Assembly (NCBI GenBank): GCA_947450675.1 | Contig: CANFWI010000020.1 | Span: forward strand, 1-51,918 | Direction of reading: 5' to 3' | DNA: 51,918 nucleotides | Source: Comamonadaceae bacterium | GTDB taxonomy: Bacteria; Pseudomonadota; Gammaproteobacteria; Burkholderiales; Burkholderiaceae_C | Shown here: in pieces, positions 44,063-51,918 of the stretch | How positions within the stretch are numbered: position 1 is the stretch's first letter | Layout: every line of letters starts with the position of its first letter | Notes under the pieces: model-generated | The model's input: only the letters and a program-made list of their open reading frames with translations | Databases searched by the model: none | What the model was told of the DNA's origin: nothing | Translations under genes and position numbers: made by a program

Positions 44063-45067
44063 GTGGTCGAACATACACATTCAGCAGTCAAAAAAGTGGT
44101 GATCGCCACCCGTGAAAGCCGCCTAGCGCTTTGGCAGGCCGAGCACGTCAAGGCTTTGTTGGAAAGCCGCTTGGGCTGGCAAGTCGAGCTGCTCGGCATG
44201 ACCACCTTGGGCGACCAGATTCTGGACCGTTCCTTGAGCAAAGTCGGCGGTAAGGGCTTGTTCGTCAAGGAGTTGGAGACGGCGTTGCTGGATGGTCGCG
44301 CTGACCTCGCCGTGCATTCGCTGAAAGATGTGCCGATGGATTTGCCGGCTGGTTTTGCCTTGGCTTGCGTGTTGGAACGAGAAGACCCGCGCGATGCGTT
44401 TGTCTCGAATCACCATGTTTCGCTGGCCGCCTTGCCGATGGGTGCGGTGGTCGGTACGTCCAGCTTGCGTCGTTTGGTGATTTTGAAGTCATTGCGGCCT
44501 GACCTGCGCATTGAACCCTTGCGCGGCAACCTCGACACCCGACTGCGCAAGCTCGACGAAGGCCACTACGATGCGATCGTGCTGGCCGCTGCCGGACTCA
44601 AACGCTTGGGGCTTGACAGCCGCATTCGCGCCACCTTCGAGCCAGACACCATGTTGCCCGCCGCTGGGCAGGGCGCCCTCGGCATTGAGGTGCGGGCGGG
44701 CCGCCAAGACTTGATCGACGCATTGGCCTCGCTGGCGCACCAGCCCACGTGGCTGGCTGTGACCGCTGAGCGCACGGTCTCGCGCGCCATGGGTGGCAGT
44801 TGTTCAATGCCGCTGGCCGCCTTCACGCGCGACTTGACTGCGGGCAGCCTGCTGCTCGAAGCGGCTTGGGGTGACCCCGGTGAGGCGGGGCCTGATGCAG
44901 TGCCAAGTGCAGAGCCTACCGTGGCGGCACCCTTGGTGCGGGTGCAGCACCAAGCGCTGGTGCGTGATTTTGCCGAGGCCGAAGCGCTCGGGGAGCACGT
45001 GGCTGCGCTGTTGCGTGCTGGGGGCGCGGTTTGGGCCTCAAATACCATCTCCGATGCCAGCGCTTGA
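44063..45067 (+). CDS. hemC: Hydroxymethylbilane synthase (porphobilinogen deaminase)
   Basis: This 334-aa enzyme joins four porphobilinogens to hydroxymethylbilane for heme. [38 protein letters not shown] and the dipyrromethane-cofactor Cys C247 ([11 protein letters not shown]) are diagnostic. GTG start at 44063 after GAGG. The end overlaps hemD by 14 bases, so translation of the tetrapyrrole genes is coupled. An Ala/Pro/Glu insertion near residues 275-295 lengthens the C-terminal domain slightly. Confidence 0.96.
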   Translation: MVEHTHSAVKKVVIATRESRLALWQAEHVKALLESRLGWQVELLGMTTLGDQILDRSLSKVGGKGLFVKELETALLDGRADLAVHSLKDVPMDLPAGFALACVLEREDPRDAFVSNHHVSLAALPMGAVVGTSSLRRLVILKSLRPDLRIEPLRGNLDTRLRKLDEGHYDAIVLAAAGLKRLGLDSRIRATFEPDTMLPAAGQGALGIEVRAGRQDLIDALASLAHQPTWLAVTAERTVSRAMGGSCSMPLAAFTRDLTAGSLLLEAAWGDPGEAGPDAVPSAEPTVAAPLVRVQHQALVRDFAEAEALGEHVAALLRAGGAVWASNTISDASA

Positions 45068-45884
45068 ACGCACTGACCGGGTTGGCAGTGTCATCGTCAC
45101 TCGGCCCGCGCCGGATGCCCAGCGCTGGGTCGCACAGCTAGAACAGCGCGGCATCAGCGCTGAAGCCCTGCCGCTGATTGAGATTGCCAGCGTGGCGGAT
45201 GTATCGGCTGCGCGTGCAGCGTGGGCGCATGTAGATAAATACGCTGCCCTGATGTTTGTCAGTGGCAACGCAGTTGAGTATTTTTTTGCGGCTAGGCAAT
45301 CAGGTGCTGAGCTGCCTAGACACGACTTGGCATCATTGCCCCATGTTCGTTTCATGGCCCCAGGCCCGGGCACCGCGCAGGTGTTGGCAGCTCAAGGCGT
45401 GCCGGCGGCGCAGATCGACACGCCACCCGCTGACGCCGCACAGTTTGACTCCGAAGCTCTGTGGCAAGTGATCGGCCAGCGGAATTGGGCGGGGCAGCGG
45501 GTGTTGATCGTGCGCGGCCAGAGCGGTGCCTCTGAAGTAGCCGTGGGCGCCGTGGCTCCGGGCCGTGAATGGCTGGCGCGGCAGCTTGAAAATGCGGGTG
45601 CATCGGTCGACTTTGTGGTGGTTTACGCACGCCGCGCACCGCATTTCACGGCGGCGCAACTGCAGCGCATAAAGGCCAGTCAACGCGATGGATCGGTCTG
45701 GCTCTTCAGCAGTTCGGAAGCCTTGGCGAATTTGCCTCGGGGCACTGATTGGTCGCAGGCCAGAGCCATCGCCACACACCGCAGAATCGCCCACGCGGCA
45801 CAGGCGGCCGGTTGGGGTGTTGTTATCGAGTCACGTCCTGCGCTGGACGACATCGTGGCGTCGATAGAATTGGCGTCTCCATGA
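45054..45884 (+). CDS. hemD: Uroporphyrinogen-III synthase
   Basis: A 276-aa protein of the fast-diverging HemD family. The [21 protein letters not shown] opening, the [12 protein letters not shown] stretch, [15 protein letters not shown] and the C-terminal [12 protein letters not shown] and [16 protein letters not shown] fit the two-lobed fold. It closes and inverts ring D of hydroxymethylbilane. Start ATG 45054 lies inside the hemC end, and its TGA overlaps the next ATG (45881). The frame is open upstream but only as the shadow of hemC. Confidence 0.93.
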   Translation: MPALERTDRVGSVIVTRPAPDAQRWVAQLEQRGISAEALPLIEIASVADVSAARAAWAHVDKYAALMFVSGNAVEYFFAARQSGAELPRHDLASLPHVRFMAPGPGTAQVLAAQGVPAAQIDTPPADAAQFDSEALWQVIGQRNWAGQRVLIVRGQSGASEVAVGAVAPGREWLARQLENAGASVDFVVVYARRAPHFTAAQLQRIKASQRDGSVWLFSSSEALANLPRGTDWSQARAIATHRRIAHAAQAAGWGVVIESRPALDDIVASIELASP

Positions 45885-47032
45885 GTGACATACCTTCCAT
45901 ACCCTCTTCGACCGCTCCGGCAAGTCCTGTCGCCCCTTCCGCCAGCGCTTGGTGGCGCTCGCGCACCTGGGCGTTGATCGTGTTGATACTGGCGTTGGTC
46001 GGCGCCCTAGGTTGCTTGCTGTTGTGGCAAAAGCTCAGCCATATTCAAGAAGAACTGGCGCGCCGCAGCACTGACACCGGAACCCAAGCTGTCGAAGCGC
46101 TCACGCTGTCGCGCCAAGCCCAAGAAAGTAGCCGCGAACTCTCGGCGCGTTTGGCCGTGATTGAAAACCGCGTCAGCGAGGTCAGCTTGCAACGTGGCCA
46201 ACTCGAAGATCTGATGCAACGGTTGTCGCGGTCACGCGATGACAACCTGGTGATTGAGCTGGAAGCCAACCTGCGGCTGGCGCAGCAACAGGCGCAGCTG
46301 ACCGGCAGCGCCGAGCCCTTGTTGGCGGCCCTCAAATCTGCCGAGCAACGGCTCGCACGTGCGGCTCAGCCGCGCTTGACGCCGGTGCAGCGCGCGATTG
46401 TCAAAGACGCCGAACGGATCAAGAGCGCGGCCCTGACCGATGTCCCTGCCATGCTGTTGAAGCTTGATGAACTGGTGCGCCAGATCGATGAGTTGCCGGT
46501 GGTCAATGACTTGGTGCTCGGCGTGAATCAGCCTAATGCGGGTTTGACTGCCTCAGCGGTTGACGCTTTACCCGCAGCGCCAACCTCGGCTCTTTCGCCA
46601 TCTTCAGCGACGTCCGTCGCCGTCGCAGCAACTGGATTCGCACGCTTTGTGGACACGCAAGCGCTGAGCAGCTGGTCAGGTCGTGTCCTGCAGGGCCTGC
46701 GTGAAGACGCCCAAAGCCTGTTGCGTGTGAGCCGGATTGACCGGCCTGAGGCTGCCTTGTTGGCGCCTGAACAGTCTTACTTTCTGCGCGAAAACATCAA
46801 GCTGAAATTGCTCAATGCACGCTTGGCCTTGCTGTCACGGCAAACCGATGCGGCCCGCTCTGATCTGACCAGCGTGCAGACCAGTTTGTCGCGTTATTTC
46901 GACGCGTCGTCGCGCAAGACACAGGCTGCCAAAGCCTTGCTGCAGCAGACGCAGGCGCAACTCAGAACCGGCGAGTTGCCGCGTTTTGACGAGACCTTGG
47001 CCGCCTTGGCCACCGCGGCCGCTGGCCGTTAA
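45881..47032 (+). CDS. hemX: HemX-like membrane protein of the hem operon
   Basis: A 383-aa protein. A short Pro/Ser-rich cytoplasmic start is followed by one transmembrane helix (about 28-50: TWALIVLILALVGALGCLLL) and a long helical, Gln-rich periplasmic part (QARLAVIENRVSEVSLQRGQLEDLMQ-like coiled coil). Although often labelled uroporphyrinogen-III C-methyltransferase, it has no methyltransferase fold. It probably scaffolds heme biosynthesis with HemY. It is translationally coupled to hemD (ATGA) and lies 23 bases before hemY. Confidence 0.88.
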   Translation: MSDIPSIPSSTAPASPVAPSASAWWRSRTWALIVLILALVGALGCLLLWQKLSHIQEELARRSTDTGTQAVEALTLSRQAQESSRELSARLAVIENRVSEVSLQRGQLEDLMQRLSRSRDDNLVIELEANLRLAQQQAQLTGSAEPLLAALKSAEQRLARAAQPRLTPVQRAIVKDAERIKSAALTDVPAMLLKLDELVRQIDELPVVNDLVLGVNQPNAGLTASAVDALPAAPTSALSPSSATSVAVAATGFARFVDTQALSSWSGRVLQGLREDAQSLLRVSRIDRPEAALLAPEQSYFLRENIKLKLLNARLALLSRQTDAARSDLTSVQTSLSRYFDASSRKTQAAKALLQQTQAQLRTGELPRFDETLAALATAAAGR

Positions 47033-47055
47033 GACTTTAAGTAAAAAACCAGCTT

Positions 47056-48345
47056 ATGCGCGCCGCCCTTTGGTTGATTGCCTTGTTCGGAGTGGCCGTG
47101 GCCGGTGCCTTGTTGGCCGGCAACAACCATGCAGTCGTGACTCTGTTTTGGCCGCCGTACCGGGTCGATCTGTCCTTCAATTTGATGTTGCTGGTGTTGG
47201 TGGCTGCATTTGCCTTGCTGCACTTTGCGCTCAAGGCTTTGAGCGTGGTGGCGTCGCTGCCACGGCAGGCGCGGCGCTGGCGTGCCCTGCAAAAAGAACG
47301 TGCCATGTACGCCGCCTTGATGGACGCGCTGGCACACCTGCTGGCCGGTCGCTTCATTCGCGCGTCGCGCTCGGCTGAGAATGCCTTGCTGCAAGAAAAA
47401 AACATGGGTGAGTTGATTCTTGATGTGGGCGCAGACTCTGGGCATCAGCCGGCGCGTTCGCAGCAGCTGCGTTCGCTGGCGCATTTGCTGGCGGCCGAAA
47501 GCGCGCAATCCTTGCAAAACCGCGGCGTGCGAGACGCGCATTTGCAGCAAGCGCTTGAGGGCGCAGGCAACCGAACGGTGCTGGAAACCCAAGAAGGCAT
47601 TCAGCTGCGCGCGGCTCGTTGGGCGCTGGAAGACCGCGAGCCGAGCGTGGCGATGGAGTGGCTGAACCAGTTGCCGCTGGGCGCGGGTCGTCGTACGTTG
47701 GCCTTGCGCATGCGCTTGCGCGCAGCAAGGTTGGCCGGACAGACCGCCGACGCCTTGGACACAGCCCGTTTGTTGGCCAAGCACCGAGCGTTTTCACCGC
47801 CGGCGGCACAAAGCATCATCCGCGGCTTGGCGCTGGAATTGCTCAATGCTGCGCATGACCCAGAGCAGTTGAGTCAGGTCTGGCTGTCGCTGGACGAGGT
47901 CGAACGCGCCATGCCTGAACTGGCGGTTCACGCAGCTTCGCGCCTGATGCTTTTGAAGGGCGATGCCGCCATGGCTCTTCATTGGTTGGCGGGCACTTGG
48001 GACGTGGTGATGAAGCCGCGCTCTGAGCTCGGCGACAACCTCCGCGTGAAATTCATTCTGGCGCTCGAAGACAGCCTGGATGCGATCGATGCGGTCTGGC
48101 TGGCGCGCATCGAAGCCGTTTTGCAGGCTCGTCCAGGCGACGCTAATTTCGAATACTTGGCCGGCATGGCCTGCCTGAAGCGTCAGCTCTGGGGCAAAGC
48201 GCAGCAATTGCTGTCGCACGCTGTGTTGTCCTTGCAAGATGCTGTTCTCAAGCGCAAGGCTTGGTTGGCGCTGGCCGGTTTGGCCGAGCAGCGTGGCGAT
48301 GAAGCCGCCGTGCAGAAGGCTTATCGGCTCGCTGCTGAAGCCTGA
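47056..48345 (+). CDS. hemY: HemY-like protein of the hem operon
   Basis: A 429-aa protein with two N-terminal transmembrane segments (ALWLIALFGVAVAGALLA and FNLMLLVLVAAFALLHFAL) matching the HemY N-terminal domain. A tetratricopeptide-like helical-repeat region follows to the end. This proteobacterial HemY is unrelated to the Gram-positive coproporphyrinogen oxidase of the same symbol. It is believed to organise late heme-synthesis steps at the inner membrane. Last gene of hemC-hemD-hemX-hemY; it converges with the cardiolipin synthase gene, 14 bases apart. Confidence 0.92.
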   Translation: MRAALWLIALFGVAVAGALLAGNNHAVVTLFWPPYRVDLSFNLMLLVLVAAFALLHFALKALSVVASLPRQARRWRALQKERAMYAALMDALAHLLAGRFIRASRSAENALLQEKNMGELILDVGADSGHQPARSQQLRSLAHLLAAESAQSLQNRGVRDAHLQQALEGAGNRTVLETQEGIQLRAARWALEDREPSVAMEWLNQLPLGAGRRTLALRMRLRAARLAGQTADALDTARLLAKHRAFSPPAAQSIIRGLALELLNAAHDPEQLSQVWLSLDEVERAMPELAVHAASRLMLLKGDAAMALHWLAGTWDVVMKPRSELGDNLRVKFILALEDSLDAIDAVWLARIEAVLQARPGDANFEYLAGMACLKRQLWGKAQQLLSHAVLSLQDAVLKRKAWLALAGLAEQRGDEAAVQKAYRLAAEA

Positions 48346-48359
48346 GACTTCACCGAGGT

Positions 48360-49856
48360 TTACAGATAGGGCGATAGCAAGCCGGCCAAGCGGTCGCGCA
48401 GTCGCCCGGCTAAGGACTGACGGGCCAACACGGTGACGTCAAGCGTCTCGGCCTCTGAGATGCGCTGCTGCAGCAGGGTGTCGAGTTGCGCCACCAGTCG
48501 TGCGTCATGGCATTCGAGGTTGTATTCAAAATTGAGCCGCAGGCTGCGCGCGTCCCAGTTGGTGGAGCCAATCAACGACCAGTCGTCGTCGACCAGAAAC
48601 ATTTTGGAGTGGTCGAACGGCGGCGGCGACAGGTGAACCCGGCAGCCGGCCGCCAGCAGCCGGCCCATTTGCGGGCGCATGGCCCAGTCCATCAGCGGCA
48701 GGTTACTGTGGGCCGGCAGCACGATGTCGACCTTGACACCGCGCAAGGCGGTGATTTGCAGGGTGGTCAGCAGCACCTCGTCGGGCAAAAAATAGGGCGA
48801 CATGATGGCCACTCGTTGCCGCGCGCAGGCCAGTGCGCCCAACATCACATGGCGCATGTGGTCGATGTCGTCATCGGGGCCGTCGGAAACGCCGCGCGCC
48901 AGCACCGGCCCGCAATTTGTGGCGGGTGCAAACCAAGTCTCGCCCAACAGCGCCTCGCCGGTGCTGAAGGCCCAGTCAATGGCGAAGGCTCGCTGCATGT
49001 CGGCCACCACGGGGCCACGCACTGAAAAATGCAGGCAGCGAACCGGCGACTCGGGTTGGCGCGCCAGCCAATGTCCAGCCCGAATGTTCATGCCGCCGGT
49101 GAAGCCTTGCGCGCCGTCGACGACCATGATCTTGCGGTGGTTGCGCAGATTGGCGTGGCCCAGCAAGCCGAGAAAGCGTGGCGGCAGAAATGCCGCTGCC
49201 GAGACGCCGCCGCTGTTCAGGTACACGACCATGCGGCCGTGGCTGTAGCGTGCGCCCACGGCATCGATCAACACCCGCACTTGGACCCCGCGTTGCTGGG
49301 CCCGCACCAGCGCGTCAGCAAATCTGCGGCCGACGTCGTCAAGGTCAAAAATATAGGTCACCAGCGTGATCGAGTGGTGTGCGGATTCAATGGCTGTCAG
49401 CATCGCCGGGTAGGATTCGTCGCCATTGATCAGTGGCTGGATGGCGTTACCGCCGAGCAGGGCATTGCCCGTCGTTTGTCGAGCCAGTCGGTTGATGCCG
49501 GCCAGCGCCAGTGAACTCGGGGCGTCGGGTCCGGCGTCACTGCCAATGGCCGCCACATGGCTGCCCGCGCGTTGGTGCTCAAGTTGCCAAGCCGTTTTCA
49601 AGTCCAGCGCGACACCTGCTCGTTGAATCCGGTTGATGCCCAGCATCAGGTAGAGCAGCGCACCGACGATGGGCGTCAACCAAGCCAGTCCGATCCAAGC
49701 GACGGTGGCCGACACATTGCGGCGCGTCAGCAGGGCATGCAAGGTCACGGCCACCGCAAGAGACAGATGCAGCAAGGTGGCCAGCACGGGCAGCCAGCTC
49801 AGTAGATCGGGCAGGGCGTTTTGCCAGATCTGCGGCGCGAAAAATGGCGTTGTCAT
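48360..49856 (-). CDS. cls: Cardiolipin synthase-like phospholipase D protein
   Basis: A 498-aa membrane enzyme. Two N-terminal transmembrane segments (LLSWLPVLATLLHLSLAVAVTL and VAWIGLAWLTPIVGALLYLML) are followed by two HKD catalytic motifs: HRKIMVVDGAQGFTGGMN and HSKMFLVDDDWSLIGSTN. This is the ClsA-type domain order that joins two phosphatidylglycerols into cardiolipin. Length is family-typical. It converges with hemY and lies downstream of rne on the same strand, separated by a terminator. Confidence 0.9.
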   Translation of the reverse strand: MTTPFFAPQIWQNALPDLLSWLPVLATLLHLSLAVAVTLHALLTRRNVSATVAWIGLAWLTPIVGALLYLMLGINRIQRAGVALDLKTAWQLEHQRAGSHVAAIGSDAGPDAPSSLALAGINRLARQTTGNALLGGNAIQPLINGDESYPAMLTAIESAHHSITLVTYIFDLDDVGRRFADALVRAQQRGVQVRVLIDAVGARYSHGRMVVYLNSGGVSAAAFLPPRFLGLLGHANLRNHRKIMVVDGAQGFTGGMNIRAGHWLARQPESPVRCLHFSVRGPVVADMQRAFAIDWAFSTGEALLGETWFAPATNCGPVLARGVSDGPDDDIDHMRHVMLGALACARQRVAIMSPYFLPDEVLLTTLQITALRGVKVDIVLPAHSNLPLMDWAMRPQMGRLLAAGCRVHLSPPPFDHSKMFLVDDDWSLIGSTNWDARSLRLNFEYNLECHDARLVAQLDTLLQQRISEAETLDVTVLARQSLAGRLRDRLAGLLSPYL

Positions 49857-49887
49857 GTGGCCATCGTAGCGACACTGCTCAAGGCAT

Positions 49888-49915
49888 AAAAAAAGCGACT
49901 CGTAGAGTCGCTTTT
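49888..49915 (-). terminator. Terminator of rne
   Basis: AAAAGCGACTC (49891-49901) and GAGTCGCTTTT (49905-49915) form an 11-bp stem with a GTA loop. On the minus strand the stem is followed by a run of seven Ts. It sits about 60 bases after the rne stop codon. Confidence 0.85.
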
Positions 49916-49973
49916 CAAGTTCCAGCCCGGCGTGATGCGCGGGCTGGTGACTGTCGCTGTGACCGCCTTCGCT

Positions 49974-51918
49974 TTACTGCGGACGCTGCGTGCTTGCCTC
50001 TTCAAAAGGCAGCGTCATATTGCTCAGGTCACGCTTGGTCTCGACCAGCACCAGTGGGCTCGCTGGCACGGCGACCACCGGGGCCCGCTCACGTGGCACG
50101 TGGACTGGACGCGGCTCTGCAGCCATGGCAGCTTGCGTTTCAGCGATCTTGCTGGTGTTGGAGTTAACCCATTGCAGACCTGAAGCGCTGGCCACCTGAG
50201 CCAAGTCTTGCAAAGGCAAGTCGTACGACGCCACTTGGGGCAGGGCACGTGTGGCTGGCGCGGCTGCGCTCACCACTTGCGGTGCGACCACTGGTGCGGG
50301 CGCGATGGTCGCGACAGGTGCTGCTGCGGGTGCTGCAGCCACTTCGCTGACCGACACGACCGGGCTGGCTTCTGCGTTGACCATCTGCACGGGCGTGAAG
50401 GCCGGCGTGCTGGTGTTGGCTTCAGCGGCTTGCTCTGGCGACGACTCAGCACGGTCACCACGTTCACGACGCTCGCGACCATAACGGTCACGGCTGCGGC
50501 GTTCGCGCGGTGCGCGTTCTTGTGTATCGTCCTGGCCGGCAGCGGACTCGTTGCCTTGCGGTGCGGCGTCCGTTGCGACTAACTGCTCAGTGCGTTCAGC
50601 ACGGACGTCCGGTGCATGGCCATCGGCAAAAGCAGCTGGTTGACTACCCTCAGCTGCAGGTGCGTCATCACGGCGTTCAGGGCGACGACCACCGCGTTCA
50701 CGGCGACCTTCACCGCGGCTTTCGCGTGGTTCACGGGGTTCGCGCGCTTCACGGGGCTGGCGCTCTTCACGGCCGGCTTCCGGTGCGCTCACTTCACCGC
50801 GTGCTGCAGCGGCCATGGCGGCCTGATTGGCGAGTGCCAGTTCTTCCTGTGCGGCGTCGCGGGGTGCGCCGCTGCGCTCAGCACCACGCTCACCACGGTC
50901 TGTGCGCTCTGCGCGTTCTGGACGGTCACGGCGGTTGCGGTCACCACGGCCTTCGCCGCGTGGTTGACCTTCACTGCGGGACTGGCCCTCAGTGCGCAAG
51001 TCTGGACGTGCTTCGCCTGTGCGTTCCGCATTGCGGCCATTGTCACGACCACCTTCGCGGCCGCCTTCAGCACGGCCTTCGGCAGGAGCGCGTTCAGGGC
51101 GGCCCTCAGGACGACCTTCTGGGCTGCGTTCGCGACGTGGGTCAGCGCGGCCTTCGCCTCGCTCGGCACCGCGTTCGCCTGTGCGCTCAGCGCGGCCTTC
51201 TGGTCGGCCTTCGGTGCGCTCACCGCGCCCACCACGACCACCGCGGCGACCATCACGGCCACCTCGTTCGCCGCGCTCGGAACGCTCGCCGCGTTCACCA
51301 CGCTCATCGCGACGGCCTTCGCCGCGCTCGTCTTTTTTCACCTCTTTGCCAGCTGCAGCAATAGGGGCTGCATCATCGCCTGCAAACAGGTTTTTGAGCC
51401 AACCAAAGAAGCCTTTTTCAGCGGCAGGCGCCGCCGGTGTGCGAGCTGCCAGTGGGGAGCGCTGCTGTGCTGCTGCCACTGGTTTGGCCACGACTTCTGG
51501 CTTAGGCACAGCAACCGGGGCTGGCATGTCAGGCAGGACACCTTTGATGATCGGCTCTTGTTTGTTGTGCTTTTCTTGGCTGCGGCGTGTGACCAAAGTC
51601 GGGTCTTCAATCTCTTCAGCCATTTTGTAGCTGGCTTCGATGTTGTCCAGACGCGGGTCGTCGTGCTTCAGGCGCTCTAGCTTGTAGTTCGGTGTCTCGA
51701 GTGTTTTGTTCGGCACCAGCAGCACGTTGATGCGCTGTTTCATCTCGATCTTGGCGATCTCTGAACGCTTTTCGTTCAGCAGGAAAGACGCCACATCGAC
51801 CGGCACTTGGCACAGCACCGAGGCCGTGCTGTCTTTCATCGACTCTTCTTGGATGATGCGCAAAATTTGCAATGCCGAGCTTTCGGTGTCGCGGATGTGG
51901 CCAGAGCCACCGCAACGC
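49974..51918 (-). CDS. rne: Ribonuclease E, C-terminal two-thirds (runs off the window)
   Basis: The frame is open to the right edge. The first visible residues, RCGGSGHIRDTESSALQILR, belong to the Zn-link/small-domain region of the RNase E/G family, so the S1 and DNase-I-like catalytic parts lie outside. About 115 residues of conserved small domain follow. The rest is a very long disordered tail: an Arg/Glu/Gly repeat region (about residues 190-430 of the visible part, units such as RGERG, EGRPEGR) and an Ala/Pro/Val-rich end. In other proteobacteria such a tail binds RNA and degradosome partners. A start inside the window would be wrong. Confidence 0.92.
   Translation of the reverse strand, partial: RCGGSGHIRDTESSALQILRIIQEESMKDSTASVLCQVPVDVASFLLNEKRSEIAKIEMKQRINVLLVPNKTLETPNYKLERLKHDDPRLDNIEASYKMAEEIEDPTLVTRRSQEKHNKQEPIIKGVLPDMPAPVAVPKPEVVAKPVAAAQQRSPLAARTPAAPAAEKGFFGWLKNLFAGDDAAPIAAAGKEVKKDERGEGRRDERGERGERSERGERGGRDGRRGGRGGRGERTEGRPEGRAERTGERGAERGEGRADPRRERSPEGRPEGRPERAPAEGRAEGGREGGRDNGRNAERTGEARPDLRTEGQSRSEGQPRGEGRGDRNRRDRPERAERTDRGERGAERSGAPRDAAQEELALANQAAMAAAARGEVSAPEAGREERQPREAREPREPRESRGEGRRERGGRRPERRDDAPAAEGSQPAAFADGHAPDVRAERTEQLVATDAAPQGNESAAGQDDTQERAPRERRSRDRYGRERRERGDRAESSPEQAAEANTSTPAFTPVQMVNAEASPVVSVSEVAAAPAAAPVATIAPAPVVAPQVVSAAAPATRALPQVASYDLPLQDLAQVASASGLQWVNSNTSKIAETQAAMAAEPRPVHVPRERAPVVAVPASPLVLVETKRDLSNMTLPFEEASTQRPQ

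Noticed and set aside
50616..51680. Long plus-strand frames opposite the rne tail (354 and 284 codons)
   Set aside because: These are low-complexity shadows of the Arg/Glu/Gly-repeat coding region on the minus strand.

Overview
The window looks like a Burkholderiales (Betaproteobacteria) chromosome, most likely Comamonadaceae. The basis is the hemC-hemD-hemX-hemY block divergent from ppc, a cphA pair with its linked ABC transporter and DUF1854 gene, two TctC/Bug-type periplasmic binding proteins, and an RNase E with a long Arg/Glu/Gly-rich tail. Coding density is high and most genes are GC-rich. The clear exception is an AT-rich patch at about 7.2-8.7 kb.

Bases 1-9754 are accessory DNA. 1-1874 holds the right end of an IS21-family element (istB tail and terminal repeats), a small gene truncated by it, an IS6-like transposase scrap and a PemK/MazF-type toxin-antitoxin pair with a palindromic operator. 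1875-9754 is a compact integrated element bounded by perfect 58-bp direct repeats (1875-1932 and 9697-9754). Each repeat carries a rho-independent terminator. The gene order is tyrosine integrase, AlpA-like regulator, toprim/DUF3987 primase-helicase, a small Ala/Thr/Val-repeat protein, an AT-rich two-gene cargo on the opposite strand (unknown 129-aa protein plus a DEDDh exonuclease with a BRCT domain), and a lone P27-type terminase small subunit. This is the layout of a Gram-negative phage-inducible chromosomal island (phage satellite). The cargo pair is the best candidate in the window for an undescribed, possibly anti-phage, system.

9.7-16.9 kb holds two regulated accessory units. One is a LysR gene divergent from a TctC binding protein and an FAD oxidoreductase. 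The other is a TetR gene divergent from a cluster of secreted pilin-like and chaperone-like proteins, a 32-aa membrane peptide and an MscS channel. A perfect inverted repeat lies just upstream of that cluster. tRNA-Leu(CAA) follows.

16.9-51.9 kb is mostly core metabolism: cysM, a Nudix hydrolase, a TusA-like protein, galU, valS, a second TctC protein, a rubrerythrin-like protein, a Tgl-like transglutaminase homologue, an acyltransferase-3 protein, and a cyanophycin locus. The cyanophycin locus has two cyanophycin synthetases, one with a degenerate Mur-ligase P-loop, divergent from an ABC exporter-like protein and a DUF1854 protein. dinB, queF, a prolyl-4-hydroxylase-like dioxygenase, yaaA, lldD-like, argH, ppc, hemC, hemD, hemX, hemY and a cardiolipin synthase follow. 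The window closes with the C-terminal two-thirds of rne, running off the right edge.
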